Positions 1 to 6,911 of a stretch of DNA of 18,602 nt are shown here, in pieces. The stretch lies in contig JBECKR010000125.1 of assembly GCA_040235415.1 (NCBI GenBank), positions 1-18,602 on the forward strand, read 5' to 3'. Source of the DNA: JBECKR01 sp040235415 (GTDB lineage Bacteria > Acidobacteriota > Polarisedimenticolia > Polarisedimenticolales > Polarisedimenticolaceae). Position numbers and translations under genes: made by a program. The notes below the pieces were generated by a model. It was not told the origin of the DNA. It was given only the letters and a program-made list of their open reading frames with translations, and made no database searches. Position 1 is the stretch's first letter; each line of letters starts with the position of its first letter.

Positions 1-237
1 CGGCGGGCGGCGTGCCGCTACGCCGGCCGCCCGGGGGTTCCGGCGCTGTTCGGGAGGATGTGGCTGCCCGCGCTCGCCGGCCTCCGCGGCGATCGAGGGG
101 CTCGAAGCGTCGTCGAAGCGCCCGGCCCGCCCCCGGCGTGGGTCGACTGGCCGGAGGGCGAGTTCGACGTCGATCGGCCCGAGGATCTCGCCCGCCTCGG
201 GCCGGCGCGAGGCGGGCCGCCGGCCGGCGGTCTATAA
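1..237 (+). CDS. MobA/MocA-like molybdenum cofactor nucleotidyltransferase, C-terminal fragment
   Basis: This is the last 78 codons of a gene that starts before the window; frame 1 is open from base 1 to a TAA at 235-237. The visible protein has the tail pattern of the NTP-transferase family that attaches a nucleotide to molybdopterin (MobA/MocA/CoxC type): RPGVPALFGR, then LPALAGLRGDRGAR, then a terminal segment FDVDRPEDLARL, the DxDxPEDL signature before the C-terminus of this family. Family members act in the cytoplasm, making the dinucleotide form of the cofactor used by molybdoenzymes. The other window edge carries a molybdopterin oxidoreductase, but 18 kb away on the opposite strand, so no operon link is implied. 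The catalytic N-terminus is not visible, so substrate (GTP or CTP) cannot be told; a general MobA-like transferase is equally possible. Confidence 0.7.
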   Translation, partial: RRAACRYAGRPGVPALFGRMWLPALAGLRGDRGARSVVEAPGPPPAWVDWPEGEFDVDRPEDLARLGPARGGPPAGGL

Positions 238-238
238 T
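233..238 (+). promoter_or_regulatory. Putative -10 promoter hexamer for the TlpA-like gene
   Basis: A perfect TATAAT lies at 233-238 and overlaps the TAA stop codon (235-237) of the preceding gene. It is the most AT-rich spot in the area and lies 38 bases before the ATG at 276, leaving a leader of roughly 30 nt with a strong ribosome site (GAAGGAG, 264-270). No convincing -35 box is seen 17 bases upstream, so this is a position-based inference. Confidence 0.5.
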
Positions 239-275
239 TTGCCCTCCCGAGCTCGACATCTCCGAAGGAGACACG

Positions 276-1343
276 ATGCGCCGGATCGCTTGGGCCGCCG
301 TCACGCTGGGTCTCGCCGCGCTCGCCGGAGCGGTCCCTTCGAGCCTCGCGCAGGGAGGGTCGACCGCCTCCCCGCTCGCGCGGGTCGAGCCGGCGGCGTT
401 CGGAGTGCGCTTCCCCGCGGGCACGTTCGGTAACCTGAACGCTTCCGCCGCAGGACCCGCGAAGATCGACCTCGGGCAGGTGCTCGGCAAGAAGCCGGTG
501 GTGCTGTACTACTGGATTCCCCGCAACAAGCGGTCCGAGGAGATGTTCCTCGCGCTGCAGGCGATCGCGAAGCGCGTCGGCGACTCCAAGCTCGCGCTGT
601 ACGGCGTCTGCGCCACCGGGCCCGACATGGGACCGGATCTCGTCGGGGCGCGGTGCAAGGAGCTGGGGATCCAGGTCCCGGTACTGCACGACGAGGGGTT
701 CCGGATCGGCCAGGAGCTACGCGTCCAGCGGGTGCCCAACGTCACGGTGCTCGACCGCGAGGGTAGGCTGCGGCTGAGTCACGGCGCCAGCCTCGAGCAG
801 ACGCTCGAGTACAAGATGAGCCTCGAAGACGGCATCGAGCGCGTCGCGCGCACCGGGGAGCTCGGCACCTACGGCTACCTCCCGCCGTACTACCCGGCGG
901 TCGAGATGGTCGGGAAGAAGGCGCCGGACTTCGAGTCGGCGACGCTCTCGGACGGCGTCAACCGGCGGCTCGCGAGCCTCCTCGACCCCAAGGCGCTCAA
1001 CGTGCTCGTGTTCTGGTCGGTCGATTGCCCGCACTGCCGCAAGAGCCTGCCGGAAGTCAACGACTGGCTCGGGAAGCACCCCCAGGGATACAACATCATC
1101 AGCGTCGCGAACGTCAAGAACGACGCCGATAAGACCCGCACCTCGGAGTTCGCGAAGCTCCACGACTTCAAGTTCCGTACGGTGGTCGATCCGGGGCTGC
1201 AGATCGGCGAGGCGTACAACGTCGTCTCGACGCCGACCGTGTTCATCCTGCGCCCGGACGGCGTCGTCGACGCCGTGCTCCTGAATCTCGAGGACGACTG
1301 GTCCCGCACCTTCGAGGCCAAGCGCCGCGAGCTCGTGCAGTAG
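276..1343 (+). CDS. Exported TlpA/AhpC-like protein with two tandem thioredoxin-fold domains
   Basis: The product has 355 residues. I chose the ATG at 276 because GAAGGAG sits 5 bases upstream and because it gives a clean signal peptide (residues 1-26: MRR, a hydrophobic stretch, then SSLAQ); the frame is open further upstream but without these features. Domain 1 (about 60-195) has thioredoxin-like order (VVLYYW, then a cis-proline-like RVPNVTVLD near residue 154), but the position of the CxxC is taken by IPRNKRSEE, so it has no redox dithiol. Domain 2 (about 210-350) is a TlpA/ResA-like fold with WSVDCPHC (Cys251, Cys254) and cis-proline STPTVF (Pro320). It probably acts in the periplasm as a thiol-disulfide oxidoreductase, for instance in cytochrome maturation or extracytoplasmic repair. 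The partner is unknown. It ends 12 bases from the convergent HAD gene. Confidence 0.85.
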   Translation: MRRIAWAAVTLGLAALAGAVPSSLAQGGSTASPLARVEPAAFGVRFPAGTFGNLNASAAGPAKIDLGQVLGKKPVVLYYWIPRNKRSEEMFLALQAIAKRVGDSKLALYGVCATGPDMGPDLVGARCKELGIQVPVLHDEGFRIGQELRVQRVPNVTVLDREGRLRLSHGASLEQTLEYKMSLEDGIERVARTGELGTYGYLPPYYPAVEMVGKKAPDFESATLSDGVNRRLASLLDPKALNVLVFWSVDCPHCRKSLPEVNDWLGKHPQGYNIISVANVKNDADKTRTSEFAKLHDFKFRTVVDPGLQIGEAYNVVSTPTVFILRPDGVVDAVLLNLEDDWSRTFEAKRRELVQ

Positions 1344-1355
1344 GGAAACGTCCCC
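1343..1355. repeat. Solo terminus of the GGGGAC palindromic element family
   Basis: GGGAAACGTCCCC at 1343-1355 matches 13 of 13 bases of the right end of the larger element at 10303-10315. It fills the gap between the TAG ending the TlpA-like gene (1341-1343) and the stop codon of the convergent HAD gene (1356-1358). No second arm is present, so it would be a remnant or a single half-unit. A chance match is possible but unlikely at this length and position. Confidence 0.5.
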
Positions 1356-2078
1356 CTAGCCCAGGCCGCGGGCGGCGATCGCCGGAAGCGGCGACAGGTC
1401 GGGGATCGCAGGGACGTCGGGAATGCCGGAGCCGCGGCGATCCACCAAGACGCCGGCCAGGCCCGCGGCTCGGGCTCCGGCGACGTCGAGGTCGGCCCGG
1501 TCGCCCGCGTGGATCGCGGTGTCGGGCCGGGCTTCCAGGCGCTCGAGCGCGATCCTGAAGATCGCGGGGTCCGGCTTCTCGACGCCGACCGCGTGCGACA
1601 CGACGAGGGTGTCGAAGTAGCGCGCGAGACCGAGCCGCTGCAGTATCGGGACGAGCCTCGAGTCCCAGTTCGACACGACGCCGAGCCGGACGCCGTCGCG
1701 CCGCAAGGTCTCGAGCGCCGGAACGACGTCCTCGTAGACCTGCCATGCCGACGGCGAGACGAACGCGTCCCGCAGGGCGTCGAGCGCCCGCTCGGCGGTG
1801 TCGTCGGCGATCTCGCCCGCCCCGACCTCGACGAGCGTCCGGCGCGCGAACCGCAGCCAGTACTCGCGCTCGCCGCCGGGAAAGTGACGGTAGCGATCGA
1901 CTCCGGAAGGGATCGTACGGTCGAAGTCGAGCCACACGCGCCGCAGCGCGGCCTCGAACTGCGCGGGCGCGTGCTCGATACCGAGAGGCGCCAGAGCGCC
2001 GGCGTAGACCGCCCCGAACGACACGCGAGGACCGACGAGCGTCTCTCCGACGTCCAGCAGCACCGTCCGAAACCGCAC
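1356..2078 (-). CDS. HAD-superfamily hydrolase (subfamily IA, HDHD3/REG-2-like)
   Basis: The product has 240 residues with all four HAD motifs: motif I LLDVGETL with nucleophile Asp9, motif II VVSNWDSR (Ser136/Asn137), motif III Lys168 in VEKPDP, and motif IV AGDRADLD (Asp193 and Asp198). The second motif I aspartate of classical phosphatases is a glycine (DxGxT), as in dehalogenase- and HDHD3-like members. A helical cap (about 20-110) lies between motifs I and II, so it is subfamily IA. The enzyme should be cytoplasmic and hydrolyse a small phosphorylated or halogenated substrate that the sequence does not reveal. Translation starts at a GTG (2076-2078) with GGAGGG at good distance on the minus strand. 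It is divergent from the next gene (65-bp gap) and convergent with the TlpA-like gene. Confidence 0.85.
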   Translation of the reverse strand: MRFRTVLLDVGETLVGPRVSFGAVYAGALAPLGIEHAPAQFEAALRRVWLDFDRTIPSGVDRYRHFPGGEREYWLRFARRTLVEVGAGEIADDTAERALDALRDAFVSPSAWQVYEDVVPALETLRRDGVRLGVVSNWDSRLVPILQRLGLARYFDTLVVSHAVGVEKPDPAIFRIALERLEARPDTAIHAGDRADLDVAGARAAGLAGVLVDRRGSGIPDVPAIPDLSPLPAIAARGLG

Positions 2079-2143
2079 GCCGATCCCTCCGAGCCCGTTC
2101 CGGATCCGGGCCCTCCGATGGAAAATAGCAGACGAGGAGCGAC

Positions 2144-2851
2144 ATGGCGTCCGAGCTCTTCCGTGCCTTCCAGGGGCTTCCCGTCGACGGGTTCGGGGTG
2201 TTCGACATTCCGAACCGCGAGGCGCGCCGCCGCGCCATCCTCGACGTGGTCCATCCCCACCTCGCGGCCCTCGGCGAGGACCTCACGGTCGGTCTCCGCC
2301 GCCACGCGACGCTCGCGCTGCACGCCCACCTCCCGCAGTTGAACTGGCCTCGCGGCTACCAGCCGTTCTGCACCTGGCTCGCGATCTCGCACTTGCCGCA
2401 CGGCTACCAGGCGGGGGCGCAGCTGAACGTCGGCGTCCACCGCGACCACGTCGCGGTCCGGCTCGGTTGGGACACCCGCGCGGCGTTGTTCGGCCGGTTC
2501 GAGTTCCTCTGCCGGTTCTCGGACCTCGGTTCCGGTCTCGTCGAGCTCGCCGAGCGCCGCGACTGGCGGTTCCGGGTCTACGCGGCGGCTCCCTGGCCCG
2601 AGGGCTCGCGCCTCGTGCACGAGTCGAGCGACGGACTGTCCGAGGCATTCGACGAGGTCCGGCGCCGCGGCGTCTGGTTCGAGCTCGGGGCCCGCCACGA
2701 GATTCCGGACGCGCTCCCGCGCGTGACGGTCGCGGCGTTCGGCGAGGAGGTTCTCGACGCGTTCCTCGAGATGCTCCCGCTGTACGAGCGCCTCGCCGGG
2801 ACGCCCGGGGAGGACGACGCGCACGGGGGCCCGACGACGGCATCGCCGTAA
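2144..2851 (+). CDS. YktB/DUF1054-like protein of unknown function
   Basis: The product has 235 residues, no signal peptide and no membrane segments. The first 110 residues follow the pattern I recall for Bacillus YktB (DUF1054): an opening Phe-rich segment GFGVFDIPNREARRRAI, then HPHLAALGEDL, HATLALHAHL, a tryptophan-containing TWLAIS, then HGYQAGAQLNVGVHRDHVAVRLGW. The biochemical role of that family is not established. The last 15 residues are Gly/Asp/Pro rich and probably disordered. The ATG at 2144 is preceded by GAGGAG (2134-2139). The family call rests on motif spacing from memory; a distant relative or a different uncharacterised family is possible. It is convergent with the following gene, and a perfect hairpin element lies in the gap. 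Confidence 0.75.
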   Translation: MASELFRAFQGLPVDGFGVFDIPNREARRRAILDVVHPHLAALGEDLTVGLRRHATLALHAHLPQLNWPRGYQPFCTWLAISHLPHGYQAGAQLNVGVHRDHVAVRLGWDTRAALFGRFEFLCRFSDLGSGLVELAERRDWRFRVYAAAPWPEGSRLVHESSDGLSEAFDEVRRRGVWFELGARHEIPDALPRVTVAAFGEEVLDAFLEMLPLYERLAGTPGEDDAHGGPTTASP

Positions 2852-2951
2852 TCCGCCCACGGACGATTCACGACCGTCGTCGCGATGGTGCTCATGCGCG
2901 ACCAGGCCCGAATCGCGGCGGCGATGTGGATGGTGGCGGCGTTCCCGAAAA

Positions 2952-2989
2952 GGGGACAGGCACCGATTGAGGAATCGGTGCCTGTCCCC
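2952..2989. repeat. Perfect 17-bp inverted repeat of the GGGGAC family (possible bidirectional terminator)
   Basis: The arm GGGGACAGGCACCGATT (2952-2968) is exactly complementary to 2973-2989, with a 4-base loop GAGG. It lies in the 146-bp gap between two convergent genes, 9 bases from the stop codon of the minus-strand gene (2998-3000). A 17-bp GC-rich stem could stop transcription from both sides, but there is no T-run. It shares its first 14 bases with the element at 7749-7798. The rest of the gap (2852-2951) shows nothing I can name. Confidence 0.9.
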
Positions 2990-2997
2990 GACGTTCA

Positions 2998-3801
2998 CTA
3001 AGGGCTGGGGGCGAACTCGAGGTCGCTGAAGCCACGGGCGCGCTCGCGGCGGGCGAGGGCGTCGCCGTCGCGGGGCAGCACACCGAGGCGCACGAGCGCG
3101 TCGCGGTACTCGTAGCGCAGCGCGATCACGGCCGCGGGCTCCGGCTCCTCGTCGAACTCGACGCCGCGAACTTGGTGGCGCGTTTCCCGGCCGATGCCGG
3201 TCGCGGCGAGATCGTCGGAAAGGGCCTTGCTCTCCGTCTGCGCGCGGCGCGGGGCTGCGGCGCCCTCGCGAGCGGCGCCCGGTGCCGGGGCGTCGCGCTC
3301 CGCGCGGGGGGATTGGATCGGCCGCGATCGGTCGCGGGGCACGCGCTCACGGAACACGGCCGCGGCGATGACTCCGAGATCGTCGGCCCTGCCGAGCCAA
3401 GCGCCGTACGAGCGCGCTTCGGTCGTGAAGAAGAACCTCCGGGCGGTCGAGACGCTCGTCTGCCAGCCCGAGATCGTGATCGAGTCCCACGGACCGACGA
3501 TCCACTTCGTCGCCTCGCGCGCGGGTCCGGACTTCGCGTCGATCGTGTTGAGCCCGTCGACCGAGAGCGCGACCGCGACGCGTCGTCCCGTGCGGTTCGT
3601 GAAGCGCAGGGCGTATTCTCGACCCTCGGTCGCCTCGACGTAGGTCTTGTCGCGAGCCGCGTACTCGTCGATCGCGCGGCCGTCCACGAGCACCTCGAGG
3701 GTGTAGGGGCCGCGAACGGCGGCGGCGGCGGGCAGGGCGCCCGCAGCGAGCAGGGCCGCGACGGCGGCGGCGCGAGCCAGCAGAGTCGTCGTTCGGTTCA
3801 T
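2998..3801 (-). CDS. Exported protein of unknown function
   Basis: The product has 267 residues. Residues 1-28 form a signal peptide (Arg-containing start, long Ala/Leu stretch, cleavage near PAAAA-V). The core (about 30-155) looks like a beta-rich domain with blocks TLEVLVDGR, YALRFTNRTGRRVAVALSVDGLNTIDA, TKWIVGPWDSITISGWQTS, ARRFFFTTEARSYGAWLG and LGVIAAAVFRE. It is followed by a long Arg/Ala/Pro/Glu-rich linker (about 155-205) and a short C-terminal segment (RYEYRDALVRLGVLPR). The core blocks read like a conserved family, and I do not recognise a named one. The FTNRTGRRVAVALSVDG phrase suggests an Ig-like or surface-binding fold, but that is inference. GAGGAGA precedes the ATG at 3799-3801. 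It is divergent from the DJ-1/PfpI gene, sharing a 160-bp upstream region. Confidence 0.8.
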   Translation of the reverse strand: MNRTTTLLARAAAVAALLAAGALPAAAAVRGPYTLEVLVDGRAIDEYAARDKTYVEATEGREYALRFTNRTGRRVAVALSVDGLNTIDAKSGPAREATKWIVGPWDSITISGWQTSVSTARRFFFTTEARSYGAWLGRADDLGVIAAAVFRERVPRDRSRPIQSPRAERDAPAPGAAREGAAAPRRAQTESKALSDDLAATGIGRETRHQVRGVEFDEEPEPAAVIALRYEYRDALVRLGVLPRDGDALARRERARGFSDLEFAPSP

Positions 3802-3888
3802 GGCGTTCTCCTCGTCTCCCCGCCCTCGGGGGTCGGACGAACGGACACCGCCGGCCTGCCGAAGTTCCCGGGCGGCTGTTTACGACTT

Positions 3889-3921
3889 TTGACATCCCGG
3901 CGCCGGCGGCCCGGATACCCT
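3889..3921 (+). promoter_or_regulatory. Putative promoter of the DJ-1/PfpI gene
   Basis: A consensus TTGACA lies at 3889-3894 within an unusually AT-rich stretch (TTTACGACTTTTGACA). GGATACCCTCG follows at 3913-3923, where GATACC (19-base spacer) or TACCCT (21-base spacer) could be the -10. The start codon is at 3962. The same GATACCCTCG string occurs at 12325-12334. Spacing is longer than ideal, so confidence is modest. Confidence 0.35.
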
Positions 3922-3961
3922 CGAACGGCTCGGTCGCACCGGGGGGCAGGGAGGATCTGCC

Positions 3962-4993
3962 ATGACGAAGCGTCTTCTTCTCGGCTCCGCCGCGATCTCG
4001 CTTTCGGCGCTCACGGCGGTCTCCGCCGCGGGTCCCACGAAGCGCGAGGCGTACACCCGCAAGGTCGCGATCGTCGTGTACGACGGCGTGGAGCTGTTGG
4101 ACTTCGCCGGTCCCGGAGAGGTGTTCCAGGCGGCTTCGGGCTTCGGCGCGAGCGGCGACGAGCCGGCGTTCGAGGTGTACACGGTGGCGCCCACGCCGGC
4201 GGCGGTGACGAGCCAGCGGTTCGTGCGGGTCGTTCCGACGTACGGCATCGCGAACGCCCCCGCCCCCGACATCATCGTCATCCCGGGAGGGAGCTCGGGG
4301 GCGTTGACGCAGAGCCCGGAGTTCATGGCGTGGCTCTCGTCCGCGAGGGCGCGAGCGGAGCTGACGCTCACGGTCTGCACCGGCGCCTTCGTGCTGGCGC
4401 GGCAGGGCGCGCTCGACGGCCGGGTCGCGACGACGTGGTACGGAGCGACCGCCCGCCTGCAGAGCCGCTATCCGAAGATCTCGGTGCGGGAGGGCAGGCG
4501 CTTCGTCGACACCGGGGACGTCGTGACGACGGCCGGTGTCTCGGCCGGGATCGACGGGTCGCTGCACGTCGTGGCCCGGTTGCTCGGTCGCGCGGTCGCC
4601 GACGCCACGGCACGGTACATGGAGTACCACTGGACCCCGGAGCCGTACCTCGCCAAGGACTACGCCTGGCTCAACCCGTCGCTCGACGCACACGGGCGTG
4701 AGGTGCAGCAGGCCGATCTGGCCTTGGCGCGCCGCGACTGGGCCGAGGCCGCGGCCCGATACCAGGAAGCGACGCGCACCGTCCCGGACGACGCGCGGGC
4801 GCTGTACGGCCTGGCCCGTGCGAGGGCCCGGCTCGGCGAGGTCGACGCCGCCCTCGCGGCGCTCGACGGCGCGGTCGGAGCCGGATTCCGGGACGCCGAG
4901 CAACTTCGGGCCGACGCCGATCTCGACGCCCTGAGGTCGGATCCGAGGTTCGCCGCGCTCGTGGCACGGCTCGCAACGAGCGCGGGGAGCTGA
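3962..4993 (+). CDS. Exported DJ-1/PfpI (isonitrile-hydratase/FtrA-like) domain protein with TPR-like C-terminus
   Basis: The product has 343 residues. Residues 1-23 look like a signal peptide (MTKR, hydrophobic stretch, VSAAG). Residues 33-225 form a class I glutamine-amidotransferase-like DJ-1/PfpI domain: VAIVVYDGVELLDFAGPGEVF (Glu53), IIVIPGG (104-110), the nucleophile elbow TVCTGAFVLA with Cys139, and TTAGVSAGIDGSLHVVARLLG (189-209). These blocks are typical of the branch holding isonitrile hydratase InhA and the sensor half of FtrA/GlxA regulators. No AraC DNA-binding domain follows; instead residues 245-335 form Ala-rich helical pairs resembling one or two TPRs. Most members of this branch are cytoplasmic, so the exported form with a TPR tail is unusual. 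Substrate unknown. GGAGG lies before the ATG. It is convergent with nhaA (9-bp gap). Confidence 0.85.
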   Translation: MTKRLLLGSAAISLSALTAVSAAGPTKREAYTRKVAIVVYDGVELLDFAGPGEVFQAASGFGASGDEPAFEVYTVAPTPAAVTSQRFVRVVPTYGIANAPAPDIIVIPGGSSGALTQSPEFMAWLSSARARAELTLTVCTGAFVLARQGALDGRVATTWYGATARLQSRYPKISVREGRRFVDTGDVVTTAGVSAGIDGSLHVVARLLGRAVADATARYMEYHWTPEPYLAKDYAWLNPSLDAHGREVQQADLALARRDWAEAAARYQEATRTVPDDARALYGLARARARLGEVDAALAALDGAVGAGFRDAEQLRADADLDALRSDPRFAALVARLATSAGS

Positions 4994-5002
4994 CCCCGGG
5001 CG

Positions 5003-6304
5003 TCAGCCGCGGGCGCCCGCCGATCCGCGCCGTCCCGGCGTTGCGCGTGCGAGCAGCGCGAGCCCGGCGACCGCGGCGACGACCGACCCGCCGAGCACGC
5101 CGATCTTCGCCTGGTCGAGCGACGCACCGTCGAACGCCAGGCCTGCGACGAACAGCGACATCGTGAACCCGATGCCGGTGAGGAGCCCGACGGCGCCGAG
5201 CGAGCCCCAGGTGGATCCCCGGGGGAGCTCCGTCCACCCCGCCCGGACCGCGAGCCACGACAGGCCCACGACGCCGAGCGGCTTCCCGAGCAGCAGGCCG
5301 AGCGCGGCGCCGAGCGCGACCGCGCCCCCCGCGGACGCGCCCCCTCCGACGGCGACGCCCGCGTTGAACAGCGCGAACAGCGGCAGGATCGCGAACGCGA
5401 CCCACGGTCCGAGAGCGTGTTCCAGGCGGTGCAGCGGGCTCTGGGCGCGCTCGGTCAGCTCTTCGACGCGTTCGATGCGGGCCTCGACCTGCTCGAACGT
5501 CCCCGTCTCGGCCAGCGCCTCAAGGTCCGAGCGGAAGTCCTCGGGCCCGATCGCGCGGCGCATCGGCACGGCCAGCGCGAGCAGGACGCCCGCGATCGTG
5601 GCGTGCACGCCGGACTTCAGCATGAAGTACCAGGCGATCACGCCGACGGCGCCGAACACGGCGAGCGAGCGCCCCCCGAGGCGGCCGTAGGCCCAGACGG
5701 CGACGAGGGCGGCGAGAGACAGCCCGAGCGCCGGCAGCGCGACGTCGTCGGTGTAGAACGCCGCGATCACGAGCACCGCTCCGAGGTCGTCCACGATCGC
5801 GAGGGCGGTGAGGAACACCTTGAGCCCGACCGGCACGCGATCGCCGAGCAACGACATCACCCCGAGCGCGAACGCGATGTCCGTCGCCATCGGGATGCCC
5901 CACCCGCGGAGCCCCTCGGAGCCCAGGTTGACGGCGGCGTAGATCAGGGCCGGCACCGCCATTCCGCCGACCGCCGCGACCATCGGGAGCATCGCCTCGC
6001 GCGGCGTCGAAAGCTCCCCGACCAGGACCTCGCGTTTGATCTCGAGTCCCACGAGCAGGAAGAACACGACCATGAGTCCGTCGTTGACCCAGTGCGCGAG
6101 GTGCTTTTCGAGCGCGAATCCGCCGATCTCGAGTCCGGCGGGCGCGTGCAGGAGGTGGAAGTACGACGCCGCCCACGGCGAGTTCGCCCACGCGAACGCG
6201 ACCGCGGCAGCCACGATCAGGAGCACGCCGCCCGCGCTCTCGCTGCGCGCGAACGCCTGGAACGGGGACAGCAGCTTGCCGACGAGAGCGCCTCTAGAGT
6301 CCAT
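5003..6304 (-). CDS. nhaA: Na+/H+ antiporter NhaA
   Basis: The product has 433 residues, an inner-membrane antiporter that exports Na+ or Li+ in exchange for protons and supports growth at high pH or salt. The key residues are visible: MATDIAFALG with Asp142 (Asp133 of the E. coli protein) and the ion-binding pair IVDDLGA with Asp172/Asp173 (Asp163/Asp164). LLGKPLGVVG carries the lysine corresponding to E. coli Lys300, and GIGFTMSLFVAGLAF is the conserved last-helices motif. A charged cytoplasmic segment (about 257-305, with EQVEARIERVEELTERAQ) precedes SPLHRLEHALGPWVAF and is longer than in E. coli, as in many non-enteric homologues. The ATG is at 6302-6304 with only a weak ribosome site. 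It is divergent from mscL across 142 bp. Confidence 0.97.
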   Translation of the reverse strand: MDSRGALVGKLLSPFQAFARSESAGGVLLIVAAAVAFAWANSPWAASYFHLLHAPAGLEIGGFALEKHLAHWVNDGLMVVFFLLVGLEIKREVLVGELSTPREAMLPMVAAVGGMAVPALIYAAVNLGSEGLRGWGIPMATDIAFALGVMSLLGDRVPVGLKVFLTALAIVDDLGAVLVIAAFYTDDVALPALGLSLAALVAVWAYGRLGGRSLAVFGAVGVIAWYFMLKSGVHATIAGVLLALAVPMRRAIGPEDFRSDLEALAETGTFEQVEARIERVEELTERAQSPLHRLEHALGPWVAFAILPLFALFNAGVAVGGGASAGGAVALGAALGLLLGKPLGVVGLSWLAVRAGWTELPRGSTWGSLGAVGLLTGIGFTMSLFVAGLAFDGASLDQAKIGVLGGSVVAAVAGLALLARATPGRRGSAGARG

Positions 6305-6358
6305 GGTCCCGGCAGTCTACGACACGTCGTCGAGCCGCGGCATCCGGAGTGAATTGTG

Positions 6359-6387
6359 TTGCTCGCGGAAGGGGGTTCCGCTATCTC
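6359..6387 (+). promoter_or_regulatory. Putative mscL promoter with an inverted repeat in its spacer
   Basis: TTGCTC (6359-6364) and TATCTC (6382-6387) are separated by exactly 17 bases. The spacer itself is an inverted repeat, GCGGAA-GGGGG-TTCCGC (6365-6381), which could bind a dimeric regulator between the two boxes. The mscL start is 60 bases downstream with AGGAGG at 6432-6437. Both hexamers are imperfect, so this is suggestive only. Confidence 0.35.
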
Positions 6388-6446
6388 TTGGACGCCGTCC
6401 GCGGCCGGGACCGACTCCGGCGCGAGAGGCCAGGAGGAGTGCAGCG

Positions 6447-6896
6447 ATGTTCAAGGAGTTCAAAGAGTTCGCGATGCGCGGGAACGTCATGGACATGGCG
6501 GTGGGCATCATCATCGGAGGCGCTTTCGGCAAGATCGTCGCGTCTCTCGTCTCGGACGTCATCATGCCCCCGATCGGCCTGCTCCTCGGCAAGGTCGACT
6601 TCTCGAGCCTGTTTTTGACCCTCGGACCCGGCACGTACGACTCGCTCAAGGCGGCCCAGGAGGCCGGCGCTCCGACCTTGAACTACGGCATGTTCATCAA
6701 CACGATCATCAACTTCCTGATCGTCGCGTTCGCGATCTTCATCGTCATCAAGCAGATGAACCGCCTCGTGAAGAAGGAGGCCCCGCCCGCGGCGCCGGCG
6801 GCGCCGACGCACCGCGAGTGCCCGCACTGCCTCATGGAGATCCCGATCAAGGCGACGCGCTGCGGGCATTGCACCTCCGAGGTCAAGGCCGCCTGA
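6447..6896 (+). CDS. mscL: Large-conductance mechanosensitive channel MscL with C-terminal zinc-ribbon-like motif
   Basis: The product has 149 residues. It forms a homopentameric inner-membrane pore that opens under tension to release solutes on osmotic downshock. The N-terminal helix FKEFKEFAMRGNVMDMAVG, TM1 (about 17-45, IIIGGAFGKIVASLVSDVIMPPIG), the periplasmic loop with GPGTYDSL, and TM2 (about 80-103, YGMFINTIINFLIVAFAIF) match the family. After a Pro/Ala linker (112-120) the C-terminus carries two CxxC pairs, CPHC (125-128) and CGHC (139-142), a likely zinc ribbon in place of the usual plain helical bundle. I recall such tails in MscL from several high-GC phyla, so it is not unique. 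I chose the ATG at 6447 for AGGAGG 9 bases upstream and the canonical MFKEFKEF start. The transporter gene follows after 15 bases. Confidence 0.96.
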   Translation: MFKEFKEFAMRGNVMDMAVGIIIGGAFGKIVASLVSDVIMPPIGLLLGKVDFSSLFLTLGPGTYDSLKAAQEAGAPTLNYGMFINTIINFLIVAFAIFIVIKQMNRLVKKEAPPAAPAAPTHRECPHCLMEIPIKATRCGHCTSEVKAA

Positions 6897-6911
6897 CGGC
6901 CCGCGGCGCCG

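Noticed and set aside
890..2998. A 702-codon open frame on the minus strand
   Set aside because: It is antisense or out of frame to the TlpA-like, HAD and DUF1054-like genes, with Arg/Ser-rich composition typical of shadow frames in GC-rich DNA and no recognisable domain.
2886..3001. A 38-codon plus-strand frame starting MVLMRDQARIAAAMWM
   Set aside because: Its second half is the hairpin element, there is no ribosome site, and the length is unremarkable for GC-rich DNA; at most a gene remnant.
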